From NCBI RefSeq assembly GCF_020782875.1, contig NZ_JAJGBN010000001.1, positions 434,001 through 498,000 on the forward strand: a DNA stretch of 64,000 nt, read 5' to 3'. The notes under the pieces are model-generated. The model was not told the DNA's origin, did not search any database, and saw only the letters and a program-made list of their open reading frames with translations. Within the stretch, counting starts at the first letter, position 1. The number at the start of each line of letters is the position of its first letter. Positions 44,920 to 53,639 of this stretch are shown here, piece after piece. A program made the translations under genes and the position numbers. Source of the DNA: Allomuricauda sp. M10 (GTDB taxonomy: Bacteria; Bacteroidota; Bacteroidia; Flavobacteriales; Flavobacteriaceae).

Positions 44920-45459
44920 TCAAGAAGAAGCCGCTCCAAAAGAGTGGCTTTTTTTGTTGGAATACAAAAGCAATTCTTCCTTGCCGCCGGGAGGTAAGAT
45001 TTGGTTCTTCCTCGCAAATCCTAGTTTTTCGAGCAGTTGACAGGATCTTTTGTTTGCAGGCGTTACAATGGCCAAAATTTCATCAAAATCCAAAGTCGAT
45101 CTAGCATATTCAATCAATGCGTGACTAGCCTCGAACATGAGCCCCATTCCTTCAAATTCTGGTAAAAGGGCAAATCCAATATCTGGTTTTTCAAGATAAT
45201 CCCGTTTCAAAAAACCACAAAGGCCCAAGGGTGCCATGGATTCCTTGAAGACTAATTTATAAAGTCCAAAACCATTGGCTTTATAGGAGTTTAAGAGACT
45301 ATTGCGGATATAGTTTTTGGCATCTTCCTCTGTTCTTATCCCCTTGTCCCCGATGAATTGTAACCATGACGGACTATTGAGCAATTCCAGGATAAAGGTT
45401 GAATCGGAAAGTCCCGCTTCTGAAATGACGAGCCGTTCGGTGAAGAGAATGACTTTCAT
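44920..45459 (-). CDS. GNAT family N-acetyltransferase (RimJ/RimL type)
   Basis: 179 residues from the ATG at 45459, where TERLVISEA marks the usual N-terminus; a longer frame upstream is discarded. Motifs: GLYKLVFKESMAPLGLCGFLKRD, IGFALLPEFEGMGLMFEASHALIEYA (acetyl-CoA site) and NKRSCQLLEKLGFARK. The family acetylates ribosomal proteins, amines or antibiotics; the target is not known. Its 3' end contains the ndk terminator hairpin. The tail SHSFGAASS looks like read-through of that palindrome. Confidence 0.88.
   Translation of the reverse strand: MKVILFTERLVISEAGLSDSTFILELLNSPSWLQFIGDKGIRTEEDAKNYIRNSLLNSYKANGFGLYKLVFKESMAPLGLCGFLKRDYLEKPDIGFALLPEFEGMGLMFEASHALIEYARSTLDFDEILAIVTPANKRSCQLLEKLGFARKNQILPPGGKEELLLYSNKKSHSFGAASS
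44928..44955 (+). terminator. intrinsic terminator of ndk, inside the convergent GNAT coding end
   Basis: AAGCCGCTC (44928-44936) and GAGTGGCTT (44942-44950) form a nine-pair stem (one G-T) with a five-base loop, followed by T-run. It is read as coding sequence of the GNAT C-terminus on the other strand. Confidence 0.75.
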
Positions 45460-45478
45460 GGTTGATGGTGTGTGAAAA

Positions 45479-45775
45479 TCATCGCAGCACCAACTTTTTG
45501 ACCAGTTCCCTGCCCAGTTCCTCATTGATCATGGTGATGATCTTGGATTTCCCCAAACTGAGTTCCTCACGTAAAACCGAAGAGGAGAGCGAAACGTAAA
45601 GCGTTTCATTTTTCAGTTCTACTGATGTGGTATAATTGTTCACGCCATTGCCCATCAGGTTGGACCACGCTTCGCGGGCATCTACTTTATCCATGCCTTT
45701 TTGAAGGTTGTTTTCCTTGATGAATTCGCTCAAAGCATCACCCAAAGCCATATGGTCGTTGTTTCTTTTGGCCAT
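45479..45775 (-). CDS. DUF721/DciA-like protein
   Basis: 98 residues from the ATG at 45775; upstream codons in frame overlap the neighbour and are discarded. The core VDAREAWSNLMGNGVNNYTTSVELKNETLYVSLSSSVLREELSLGKSKIITMINEELG is the DUF721 KH-like fold. DciA, a DUF721 protein, loads the replicative helicase in many bacteria. The short form here and the neighbour recF support a DNA replication role, but DciA function in Bacteroidota is inferred. Stop of the upstream lipoprotein gene overlaps its start by one base. Confidence 0.85.
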   Translation of the reverse strand: MAKRNNDHMALGDALSEFIKENNLQKGMDKVDAREAWSNLMGNGVNNYTTSVELKNETLYVSLSSSVLREELSLGKSKIITMINEELGRELVKKLVLR

Positions 45776-46197
45776 TATTTGGGAATTTTTATGGGTTCGA
45801 AGCGCTTGTAGGTGTATTGGATGCCTTCTGTGTTGGTGACAGAGAAACCCATGGAATCCACTGCGACCAAATTTTCCTCCCACTCACTGAACTCGTTTTT
45901 GTACTGAAGAACAAAAGTTTGATTGCCAGGAGTTATGGTGAAAGTTTCCACGTCGTTGGATGTATCATAAGAACCGTCAAATTTGGGCTGCATTTTTTTT
46001 CGGTATCCTTTGCCGTCTTCAAATTGAATAAAATCGATACTGGGGTTTACACCGTATTCCTTGATGGAGCCATCGGGGAAAACCACTTCTGAAATCTCCC
46101 AATAGCCATTTAAATAATGAAGGTCTGCTTCCTTGACGGAGGTGCTCTCGCAAGCAAAAATCAATAGGGTAATTATGGCAAAAAGGATTTTTTTCAT
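45775..46197 (-). CDS. hypothetical lipoprotein (lipocalin-like)
   Basis: 140 residues with a lipoprotein signal (IITLLIFACEST, Cys16). The mature sequence is beta-rich: LNGYWEISEVVFPDGS, DVETFTITPGNQTFVLQYKNEF and SVTNTEGIQYTYKRF, a pattern fitting the small lipocalin-like barrels of Bacteroidota. No ligand is known. It sits between recF and DUF721, spaced four bases from recF and one base overlapping DUF721, so is likely co-transcribed. Confidence 0.75.
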   Translation of the reverse strand: MKKILFAIITLLIFACESTSVKEADLHYLNGYWEISEVVFPDGSIKEYGVNPSIDFIQFEDGKGYRKKMQPKFDGSYDTSNDVETFTITPGNQTFVLQYKNEFSEWEENLVAVDSMGFSVTNTEGIQYTYKRFEPIKIPK

Positions 46198-46201
46198 GAT
46201 A

Positions 46202-47281
46202 CTACAAGGTAAAGATTTTATAGCTCTGATGAATATTTTTCACCACATTTTCGGTGCGTTCCGCATGGGTGTCGCTGATAAAGATCTGACCAAAATTGTC
46301 ATTCTTCACCAATCCCACAATATGGGAGACCCTACTCTCATCCAACTTGTCAAAAATATCATCCAGTAAAAGAATGGGCGTGGTGCTGGCCTGTTCCTTT
46401 ATAAAATGGAACTGGGCCAATTTCAAGGCAATCAGGAAGGATTTCTGCTGCCCCTGACTTCCAAATTTTTTGATGGGATGTTCGGCAATGGTAAAGTTGA
46501 GGTCGTCTTTGTGAATGCCCACTGAGGTATATTGCAGTGCCCTGTCCTTGTCGATGTTCGCTTCCAGAAGATTAAGCAGACTTCCTTCATCAAGTTGACT
46601 TTCATACGACAACATGATTTGCTCTTCCTTATCCGAAATGTATTGGTACTGTTCCTTGAAAATAGGCACGAAAGCGGAAATGAATTCCACCCGTTTTTTA
46701 TGTATTGCGGTTCCCAAGGCATGCAATTGTTCGTTATAGATGGAGAGGGTACCTCGTTCAAAAGTATGGTTGGCTACAAAGTATTTTAAAAGGGAGTTCC
46801 TCTGCGTCAACACCTTATTGTACTTGATCAAGTTGTTGAGATAGGTCTTGTCCGATTGTGAAATAACCCCGTCCATGAATTTTCTTCGGGTGTCGCTTCC
46901 TTCCAGGATCAAATCGCGGTCCGCCGGTGAAATGATCACAAGGGGCAAAAAACCGATGTGTTCCGAAAACTTTTCATACGGTTTGCCGTTGCGTTTGATC
47001 ACTTTTTTGGTTCCTTTTTTAAAACTGCAGATGATCTTTTCGCTCCTGCCTTCCTTCTCAAATTCCCCATCCACCACAAAAAATTCAGTGTCATGTTTAA
47101 TGTTTTGGGTGGAGACCGGATTAAAATAACTTTTACCAAAACAAAGGTGGTAAATGGCATCCAGAATGTTCGTCTTGCCAACGCCGTTACCGCCAACCAA
47201 ACAATTGATCACCGGGTCGAATTCCAGGTCCTTGGAATCAAAATTTTTGTAATTGACTAAAGATAAATGTCTTAAAAACAT
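46202..47281 (-). CDS. recF: DNA replication and repair protein RecF
   Basis: 360 residues from the ATG at 47281 (an ATG six codons upstream is less typical). SMC-like ATPase that loads RecA via RecOR at gaps. Walker [21 protein letters not shown], the signature [18 protein letters not shown], and Walker [16 protein letters not shown] with the D-loop are all present. Its neighbours, the DUF721 and TPR genes, are not those of the classic dnaA-dnaN cluster, as often in Bacteroidota. Confidence 0.96.
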   Translation of the reverse strand: MFLRHLSLVNYKNFDSKDLEFDPVINCLVGGNGVGKTNILDAIYHLCFGKSYFNPVSTQNIKHDTEFFVVDGEFEKEGRSEKIICSFKKGTKKVIKRNGKPYEKFSEHIGFLPLVIISPADRDLILEGSDTRRKFMDGVISQSDKTYLNNLIKYNKVLTQRNSLLKYFVANHTFERGTLSIYNEQLHALGTAIHKKRVEFISAFVPIFKEQYQYISDKEEQIMLSYESQLDEGSLLNLLEANIDKDRALQYTSVGIHKDDLNFTIAEHPIKKFGSQGQQKSFLIALKLAQFHFIKEQASTTPILLLDDIFDKLDESRVSHIVGLVKNDNFGQIFISDTHAERTENVVKNIHQSYKIFTL

Positions 47282-47359
47282 ACGGCTTTTGAGAAACATT
47301 GGGGTTTACGCAGGTTGGTACCCAAATTTGCGATTCCAAAAATAACGAATAAATTACCT

Positions 47360-47388
47360 TTTGGTTTTGGATAAAAACTTTATTTTTG
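47360..47388 (+). promoter_or_regulatory. Bacteroidota-type promoter upstream of the TPR gene
   Basis: TTTG at 47360-47363 and TATTTTTG at 47381-47388 are separated by 17 bases. The start codon follows at 47409. Spacing is slightly short but the elements match well. Confidence 0.6.
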
Positions 47389-47408
47389 CGCGACCAATTT
47401 TATGACGG

Positions 47409-48170
47409 ATGGCAACATACAAGAAGAGAGGCTTCAAACCACAAACTAAGGAAGAGGAAGCTCAATTAGACGATCACGAAAGCACAACAGCGGAAGTATT
47501 CCACACGTTGGATGAAAGTGCATCGCGCACCGAAGCATGGGTACAAAAGAACCAAAATTATATTTTGGGCGTTATTGGAGCCGTTGCCATCGGGGTTTTG
47601 GCCTATTTGGGTTACCATCAGTTCATCCAAAAACCAAAGGAGGCAACAGCCGCCAACGAACTTTTTTATCCACAACAATATTTTGACCAAGCCTTGAACA
47701 GCGAAACCGAAAGGGATTCTTTGTTCACCTTGGCCTTGAACGGGGCCGAAGGTAAATATGGTTTCTTGGACATTATTGAGGAATACAGCGGGACAAAAGC
47801 TGCCAACCTTGCCAAATATTCTGCAGGGATGACCTATTTGAACCTTCAGCAATACCAAGATGCCATCTCCCAATTGGAAAGCTTTTCATCTGATGACGAT
47901 ATCATGGGTGCCATGGCAAAAGGAGGTATCGGGGATGCTTTTTCCCAATTGAACCAGCCTGAAGATGCCTTGGATTTCTATCAAAAAGCTATTGCCCATA
48001 GTGAAAATGAATTCACGACCCCTAGGTTTTTGTACAAAGCTGGAGTGGTTGCCATTGAACTTGGACAAAAGGAAAAGGCTTTGGGTTATTTTGAACAGAT
48101 CAAAGAAAAATATCCTGACTCCCAAGAAGGAATCGGTATCGATGCCTTGATCGGGATGGCCCAAAACTAA
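47409..48170 (+). CDS. membrane-anchored tetratricopeptide repeat protein (YfgM-like)
   Basis: 253 residues. A charged N-terminus (residues 1-48) precedes one membrane segment (YILGVIGAVAIGVLAYLGY), then a periplasmic region with TPR-like helices (KAANLAKYSAGMTYLNLQQYQ, and YKAGVVAIELGQKEKALGYF). This is the single-anchor build of YfgM/BamD-type proteins, which act at Sec translocon or outer-membrane assembly; no such partner is proven here. It is followed closely by ribH, three bases after its stop. Confidence 0.85.
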   Translation: MATYKKRGFKPQTKEEEAQLDDHESTTAEVFHTLDESASRTEAWVQKNQNYILGVIGAVAIGVLAYLGYHQFIQKPKEATAANELFYPQQYFDQALNSETERDSLFTLALNGAEGKYGFLDIIEEYSGTKAANLAKYSAGMTYLNLQQYQDAISQLESFSSDDDIMGAMAKGGIGDAFSQLNQPEDALDFYQKAIAHSENEFTTPRFLYKAGVVAIELGQKEKALGYFEQIKEKYPDSQEGIGIDALIGMAQN

Positions 48171-48173
48171 AAC

Positions 48174-48656
48174 ATGGCCACAGAGAACAAAAACTTATCC
48201 GTTTACGATAAAAATAAAATCCCAAACGCGAAGGATCTTCGGTTTGGGATTGTTGTTTCGGAATGGAACGGACAGATTACCGAAGCCCTTTTCCAAGGTG
48301 CCCAAGAGGCCCTTCTGGATTGCGGGGCATTGCCAATGAATATTATTCGTTGGAACGTGCCCGGTAGCTTTGAGCTAACCTTTGGCAGCAAAAAAATGAT
48401 CAACACCCAAAAGGTGGATGCCGTTATCGCCATTGGAAGTGTGATCAGGGGGGAAACTAGCCATTTCGATTTTGTCTGTAGTGCAACAGCCCAAGGCATC
48501 AAGGACTTGAATGTTGCTTACGATGTCCCGGTCATCTTTTGTGTGCTTACCGACGATAATATGCAACAGTCCTTGGACAGGAGCGGCGGCAAACACGGTA
48601 ACAAAGGAACCGAAGCAGCAATAGCGGCCATTCAGATGGCGGTATTGGGGAAATAA
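48174..48656 (+). CDS. ribH: 6,7-dimethyl-8-ribityllumazine synthase
   Basis: Forms lumazine from the pyrimidinedione and butanone phosphate, the penultimate riboflavin step. The 160 residues contain VSEWNGQITEALFQGAQEAL, VPGSFELTFGSKKM, the phosphate-binding GSVIRGETSHFDFV, the catalytic histidine in ETSHFD and C-terminal KGTEAAIAAIQM. The usual length is about 150-160. It is co-transcribed with the TPR gene; no other rib gene is near. Confidence 0.95.
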   Translation: MATENKNLSVYDKNKIPNAKDLRFGIVVSEWNGQITEALFQGAQEALLDCGALPMNIIRWNVPGSFELTFGSKKMINTQKVDAVIAIGSVIRGETSHFDFVCSATAQGIKDLNVAYDVPVIFCVLTDDNMQQSLDRSGGKHGNKGTEAAIAAIQMAVLGK

Positions 48657-48660
48657 GAGT

Positions 48661-48706
48661 AAGTTCAAGTTCAAGAATCAAGTTCAAGTTCAAGAATCAA
48701 GTTCAA
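48661..48706. repeat. 19-bp tandem repeat, 2.4 copies
   Basis: AAGTTCAAGTTCAAGAATC occurs at 48661-48679 and again at 48680-48698 without change, then a partial copy to 48706, starting four bases after the ribH stop. A second, looser series of CAATCC/AATCC-like units follows to about 48770. The 199-base gap to the next gene thus holds repeats, then a stem with T-run, then a -7-like TACCTTTG at 48827-48834. Confidence 0.85.
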
Positions 48707-48794
48707 ACTAAAGGATTCTGTTTTTCCTGAAAACCAACAATCCAGTAATCTTACAATCCAAAAATCCGCGGTTCGGTTGTTAACATTTTTTAGG

Positions 48795-48816
48795 AAGGGT
48801 CTCCGAGCCCTTTTTT
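48795..48816 (+). terminator. probable terminator after ribH
   Basis: AAGGG (48795-48799) pairs with CCCTT (48808-48812), with extra pairs GGTCTC/GAGCC in a bulged stem, and a T-run of six follows. It lies after the tandem repeat and before the next gene's -7-like element, fitting the end of the TPR-ribH unit. Confidence 0.6.
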
Positions 48817-48855
48817 CTATTTTGAGTACCTTTGGGCTTATAGGAAAAGGATATC

Positions 48856-49140
48856 ATGCGAAACCCCCTGAAACTTAGGAAAAATAGGAGCTTTGAGTAT
48901 GCACCGCGATACTACAAGGGGGAGGGTAATCCTTATAAGATAGAACACAAACTGGATAAATTCCGAAGTACGGTACAAACCAATCGCGGGCTGAAGAACA
49001 AATTCAGCTCTGCCTTGGATGACCTGAAAAATGAAGGGGACAAGAATTTGAAACTTCGACTTCTTGTGATAGTGGCCATCTTGGTCTTATTGTTCCTCAT
49101 CATCATAGACTTCGATTTATCGATATTCTGGACTTCCTAA
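48856..49140 (+). CDS. small membrane protein, unknown
   Basis: 94 residues. The N-terminal 60 residues are basic and polar (MRNPLKLRKNRSFEYAPRYYKGEGNPYKIEHKLDKF), followed by a charged helix and one membrane segment near the C-terminus (LLVIVAILVLLFLIIIDFDLSIFW). I do not recognise a family. The gene ends one base before mutL begins (stop and start overlap), so it belongs to the mutL operon. The topology suggests a cytosolic basic domain with a C-terminal anchor. Confidence 0.75.
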   Translation: MRNPLKLRKNRSFEYAPRYYKGEGNPYKIEHKLDKFRSTVQTNRGLKNKFSSALDDLKNEGDKNLKLRLLVIVAILVLLFLIIIDFDLSIFWTS

Positions 49141-50987
49141 TGGCGGACATCATTAAACTTTTACCGGACCATGTTGCCAATCAGATTGCGGCAGGGGAGG
49201 TGGTTCAACGTCCTGCTTCCGTAGTGAAGGAGTTGATGGAAAATGCCATTGATGCCGGTGCCAGTACCATTAAGTTGATCATCAAGGATGGTGGTAAGAC
49301 GTTGATACAGGTTGTGGATGACGGTATGGGAATGAGCGAGACCGATGCCCGATTGTCATTTGAGCGCCATGCTACTTCCAAGATCACTTCCGCCCAAGAT
49401 CTTTTCAATTTGCATACCAAAGGATTCCGCGGTGAGGCCTTGGCTTCCATAGCCGCTATTGCCCATGTGGACATGCAAACCAGAAAAGAGGACAGTGAGG
49501 TAGGCGTGCAGATCAAGATCGAAGGCAGTAAGATCGTTTCCCAAGAAGTGGTGGCCACCCCGAAGGGTACCTCTATTTCTGTGAAAAACCTGTTTTTCAA
49601 CATACCAGCAAGAAGAAATTTTTTAAAGTCGCACCAAGTGGAACTAAGGCATATCACCGATGAGTTCCATCGCGTGGCCTTGGTACATCCCAATATCGAA
49701 TTTCATTTTTACAACAATGGGTCGGAAATTTTCAATCTGCCCAAAGCAAAACATCGCCAGCGAATTGCCCATATTTTTGGCAACCGGATGGAGGACCGAT
49801 TGGTGCCCGTAAACGAAGAAACCGAGGTAGTGAAGATTTCAGGCTTCGTTTGCAAACCCGAATTCTCCAAAAAGAGCAGGGGTGAGCAGTTTTTCTTTGC
49901 CAACGACCGATTCATCAAGAGTCCTTACCTGCATCATGCTGTGGCGGCCGCTTTTGAAGGACTTATCAAAGCGGATATGTTCCCTGGGTATTTTCTGTAT
50001 TTGGAAGTGGATCCTTCATCCATCGATATCAACATTCACCCTACTAAAACGGAAGTGAAATTTGATGATGAAAACACCTTGTATGCCATTTTGCGTTCCA
50101 CGATAAAACACAGTTTGGGACAATTCAACGTGGCGCCCATTCTGGATTTTGACCACGATCCCAATTTGGATACACCTTATGCCTATAAAGAAAGGGACGC
50201 CATTTTACCAAAGGTAACGGTGGATGCATCCTTCAATCCTTTTATTGAGAAAACAGGAGGAAGGGCTATGGGCAGTTCCTTTCAAAAGACCAGTGCAAAA
50301 GGTTGGGAGAGTATGTTCGAAGGATTGGACCGGGACATTGATGTTGAGGAATTCAGTAGTGTGGTGATCGAATCCGAAAGTGAGGTGCAAGGTAGTCTGT
50401 ATGCAGATGGGGAAGTGGAGGAGCACTTGGCCGCAACATTTCAATTGCGCAGAAAATATGTGATGAGCACTGTGCGATCCGGTTTATTGGTTATCCATCA
50501 GAATAGGGCCCATGAACGTATTCTATTCGAAAAATTTTTAGGGGAGATCACCGTAAAGGAAGGGGTGAGCCAACAGTTGCTTTTTCCCTTGGAATTGACC
50601 TTTAGCAAAAACGAATTGACGGTTTTGAACGAAATCAAGGAAAGCCTGACAAATATTGGATTTGCCTTTGAAAGTTTGGAGCACGAGACTGTAAAAGTGA
50701 CAGGAGTGCCGCTGATGGTCCCGGAAAGCGGGATTGGCACGGTATTGGACCGCCTGATTGCAGATTATATGGAAGGATTTGATAGCGGGTCGCTCTCGCA
50801 GGCAGAAATGTTGGCCAAGGCACTATCTAAAAATTTGGCCATTAAAACAGGCGATGTGTTGGACCAAGAGTCACAATTGGCCTTGGTGAACAATTTGTTC
50901 GCGTGCAAGGAGCCTTCATTGAGTCCGTTTCAAAAAGTAACGTATACCATAATCTCCGAAGGAGATATTGATAAAAAATTCAGCTAG
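49140..50987 (+). CDS. mutL: DNA mismatch repair protein MutL
   Basis: 615 residues. The N-terminal GHKL ATPase is complete: NQIAAGEVVQRPASVVKELMENAIDAG, DDGMGM, TSKI, GFRGEALASIAAI. The C-terminal dimerisation domain is present, but the endonuclease motif DQHA(x)2E(x)4E reads HQNRAHERILFE and the CPHGRP motif reads FACKEPSLSP. The protein therefore looks like a non-nicking MutL, in a phylum without MutH as I recall. It heads a unit with two rhomboids. Confidence 0.94.
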   Translation: MADIIKLLPDHVANQIAAGEVVQRPASVVKELMENAIDAGASTIKLIIKDGGKTLIQVVDDGMGMSETDARLSFERHATSKITSAQDLFNLHTKGFRGEALASIAAIAHVDMQTRKEDSEVGVQIKIEGSKIVSQEVVATPKGTSISVKNLFFNIPARRNFLKSHQVELRHITDEFHRVALVHPNIEFHFYNNGSEIFNLPKAKHRQRIAHIFGNRMEDRLVPVNEETEVVKISGFVCKPEFSKKSRGEQFFFANDRFIKSPYLHHAVAAAFEGLIKADMFPGYFLYLEVDPSSIDINIHPTKTEVKFDDENTLYAILRSTIKHSLGQFNVAPILDFDHDPNLDTPYAYKERDAILPKVTVDASFNPFIEKTGGRAMGSSFQKTSAKGWESMFEGLDRDIDVEEFSSVVIESESEVQGSLYADGEVEEHLAATFQLRRKYVMSTVRSGLLVIHQNRAHERILFEKFLGEITVKEGVSQQLLFPLELTFSKNELTVLNEIKESLTNIGFAFESLEHETVKVTGVPLMVPESGIGTVLDRLIADYMEGFDSGSLSQAEMLAKALSKNLAIKTGDVLDQESQLALVNNLFACKEPSLSPFQKVTYTIISEGDIDKKFS

Positions 50988-51722
50988 ATGGGTAGAATGA
51001 CAGAGGCAGTAAAACATTTGTTGATCATTAATGTGATTATGTTTTTTGCCACACAATTATATGGGGACCAGATGTACCAATGGATGTCGCTTTGGTTTCC
51101 CAAGAACTCCAATTTTGAGTGGTGGCAGGTAGTCACACACATGTTCATGCACGGGAACCTTATGCATATAGTTTTTAACATGTATGCACTTTGGGCCTTT
51201 GGTACACCATTGGAACAAATTTGGGGCAGGAACAAGTTCCTTTTCTTCTATTTTTCGGCAGGATTGGGTTCTGCAGCTTTGCATACTGGCGTCAATTATT
51301 TCCTTTTCACTGAAGGAATCAATGCATTGGAAGGGGCTGGCATGGCCAAAACACAGATTTTGGATATTTTGGCCAATGGACAGTATAGTCCAGGTTGGTA
51401 CGACATCGCCTCAAAAGCTACCATAGATAATATGTTGACGGCGTTTAATACCCCAGCAGTAGGAGCTTCAGGAGCTATTTATGGTATTTTGGTGGCCTTT
51501 GCCTTTATGTATTCCGAGGCAAAACTAATGCTCATCTTTTTACCGGTGCCCATTAAGGCCAAGTATTTTGTCCCCATTTTGATTGCGGGCGATTTGATTT
51601 TTGGCATTAGCGGCGTAAATACAGGAGTGGCACATTTTGCCCATATCGGGGGCGCGTTGATCGGATTTATCATGATGTGGTACTGGAAAAAGAACCAGTT
51701 CAACAATAACCGTTGGAATTAA
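50988..51722 (+). CDS. rhomboid family intramembrane serine protease, copy 1
   Basis: 244 residues and about six membrane segments. The catalytic serine motif GASGAIYG and the distal histidine in HFAHIGGALIG form the dyad, and the conserved HGNLMHIVFNM loop lies after the first segments. Rhomboids cut membrane proteins within the lipid bilayer. The start ATG directly abuts the mutL stop. A second rhomboid follows after three bases. Substrate unknown. Confidence 0.92.
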   Translation: MGRMTEAVKHLLIINVIMFFATQLYGDQMYQWMSLWFPKNSNFEWWQVVTHMFMHGNLMHIVFNMYALWAFGTPLEQIWGRNKFLFFYFSAGLGSAALHTGVNYFLFTEGINALEGAGMAKTQILDILANGQYSPGWYDIASKATIDNMLTAFNTPAVGASGAIYGILVAFAFMYSEAKLMLIFLPVPIKAKYFVPILIAGDLIFGISGVNTGVAHFAHIGGALIGFIMMWYWKKNQFNNNRWN

Positions 51723-51725
51723 TCT

Positions 51726-52589
51726 ATGTCGAACGGAGGAATTCAATACCAAATAGCTAGGCTGAACATTGCAGAAAAGTTGATTGCACTCAATGTGTTG
51801 GTTTTTCTGCTGGATGGACTCTCCAAAGCCTTGATGGGACACTCTCTTTCAGTTTGGTTTCAATTGCCCAAAGATTTTTTGGAGTTTATTGGGCAGCCAT
51901 GGTCCTTGGTCACCTATTCCTTTTTTCATGCCGGGTTCGCGCATATTTTTTGGAACATGATCATGCTCTATTTTGCGGGCCGCATCTTCCTCAACCTATT
52001 TGATGCCAAAAAATTCATCAATGTATATTTCTTGGGGGTCATTATAGGTGGATTGGTTTTTTTGTTGAGCTATAATGTTTTTCCGACTTTGTTGCACACC
52101 AACACGGCATTGATAGGCGCTTCGGCCGGTGTAACTGCGGTACTGATATTTGTGTGTACCTACATTCCAAATCAAGAAGTAAGGGTATTTTTCTTCAATA
52201 TCAAATTATGGTATGTTGGGGCATTTTTTGTGTTGATGGATTTGATCCAAATTCCCTACGGCGGTAATATTGGTGGTAGATTGGCGCATTTGGGAGGTGC
52301 TTTCCTTGGATATCTATATGCCCGTCAGCTTTTTAAAGGGAATGATATAGGATCAGGATTCACCAAATTGAGGGATGCCATTGCCGATCTTTTTAAACCC
52401 AGGGAGAAAAAAGCTCCCATGAAAACGGTCTATAAAAAGAACACAGCTGCCAATAGTCAAGCGGATTATGATAGGCAAGCAAGGCAGAAAAAAATAGATG
52501 CTATTTTGGACAAAATCAGTAAGTCTGGTTACGAAAGCCTGTCCAAGGAAGAAAAGGATTTTTTATTTAAAGCCGGTAAGGAAGATTGA
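51726..52589 (+). CDS. rhomboid family intramembrane serine protease with DUF6576-type tail
   Basis: 287 residues. Membrane core with HAGFAHIFWNM, the serine motif IGASAGVTAV and the histidine in RLAHLGGAFLGYLYA. Unlike the preceding copy it has an 85-residue soluble C-terminus, ending in KKIDAILDKISKSGYESLSKEEKDFLF, which I recall as a common tail (DUF6576) of Bacteroidota rhomboids. The tail may bind a cytosolic partner. Separated by three bases from the first rhomboid and three from the next gene. Confidence 0.9.
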   Translation: MSNGGIQYQIARLNIAEKLIALNVLVFLLDGLSKALMGHSLSVWFQLPKDFLEFIGQPWSLVTYSFFHAGFAHIFWNMIMLYFAGRIFLNLFDAKKFINVYFLGVIIGGLVFLLSYNVFPTLLHTNTALIGASAGVTAVLIFVCTYIPNQEVRVFFFNIKLWYVGAFFVLMDLIQIPYGGNIGGRLAHLGGAFLGYLYARQLFKGNDIGSGFTKLRDAIADLFKPREKKAPMKTVYKKNTAANSQADYDRQARQKKIDAILDKISKSGYESLSKEEKDFLFKAGKED

Positions 52590-52592
52590 TTT

Positions 52593-53639
52593 GTGAAGAA
52601 CCTCTCTTTTTTTGATAAGATCATCTTTTTGCTGAACACCTTGTTCGCCTTGGTGTTGGCCATTTCATTGTTGGTGCCCTATGTGCCCACCAAATACATT
52701 TCCTCACTTTCAGTTTTGAGCTTAGTTGTACCCATATCGGTACTGGTCAATGCCATTTTTGTCTTGTATTGGTTATTGCGAAGAAAAAGAAACTTTTTAC
52801 TGTCTGCGTTCTTGCTGATTCTTTGGTACTTATTTTTAGGTTCTTTTTATAAGTTTTCCAACGGGCCACAAGCAAATCCAAAGGGAGATGGGGCTCTTTC
52901 CATTATGTCGTTTAATGCTAGAAGTTTTAATGATCTAAGACAAATGGATATTGAAAATGTAGATAGTCTCATTTACAATTTTGTAACCCAAAAAGATCCT
53001 GATATTGTATGTTTTCAGGAAACGTTTTATGGCATGAAGGCAAATAATGCTTTAGGCCAGTACAAATATAAATTTGTTGATTTTATTTATGGTAAGCATA
53101 GGGGAAAGGTGATTCAATCCATTTATTCCAAGTATCCAATTATTAATATAGACTCTATTAGTTTTCCGGGGAGCGCCAATAATGCCATTTATGCCGATAT
53201 TTTATTCCTAAAAGACACTGTAAGAGTGTACAACATTCATCTTCAGTCATTTAGAATTATACCTGGGTTAACTACAATTAAAAACGAGGAATCTTCCAAA
53301 TTGTTTGCCAGATCTAAGAAGGTGATGCTCAAACAATACGAACAGGCCAATCTCATTAGAAAAAATATGGAGCAGACCCATTATAAAAGAATAGTGGTGG
53401 GCGACTTCAATAATACCCAATATTCAAACGTATATCAGATTATAAAAGGGGATATGAACGATTCCTATTTTGAAAAAGGGAAAGGTTTTGGCAGGACGTA
53501 TGATCTGTTGAAATTCCCGATACGAATTGATTACATTCTATCCGACCCCGAATTTGAGGTGCTTTCCCATCAAAATTTCAACCAAAAACTTTCCGACCAT
53601 TTTCCGGTCATGGCAACCCTCCGATTAAGTTCAGATTAA
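52593..53639 (+). CDS. endonuclease/exonuclease/phosphatase family membrane protein
   Basis: 348 residues starting at a GTG (52593), with no ATG option that keeps the first membrane segment. Three hydrophobic segments (residues 8-85) precede the EEP domain: MSFNARSFND, IVCFQETFYG, VRVYNIHLQSFR, VVGDFNNTQYSNVY and the DH motif SDHFPVMATL. It could act on nucleic acids, phospholipids or phosphoesters at the membrane; substrate unknown. The central part (52,900-53,500) is AT-richer than its neighbours. It overlaps the convergent DUF6122 gene by nine bases. Confidence 0.88.
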   Translation: MKNLSFFDKIIFLLNTLFALVLAISLLVPYVPTKYISSLSVLSLVVPISVLVNAIFVLYWLLRRKRNFLLSAFLLILWYLFLGSFYKFSNGPQANPKGDGALSIMSFNARSFNDLRQMDIENVDSLIYNFVTQKDPDIVCFQETFYGMKANNALGQYKYKFVDFIYGKHRGKVIQSIYSKYPIINIDSISFPGSANNAIYADILFLKDTVRVYNIHLQSFRIIPGLTTIKNEESSKLFARSKKVMLKQYEQANLIRKNMEQTHYKRIVVGDFNNTQYSNVYQIIKGDMNDSYFEKGKGFGRTYDLLKFPIRIDYILSDPEFEVLSHQNFNQKLSDHFPVMATLRLSSD

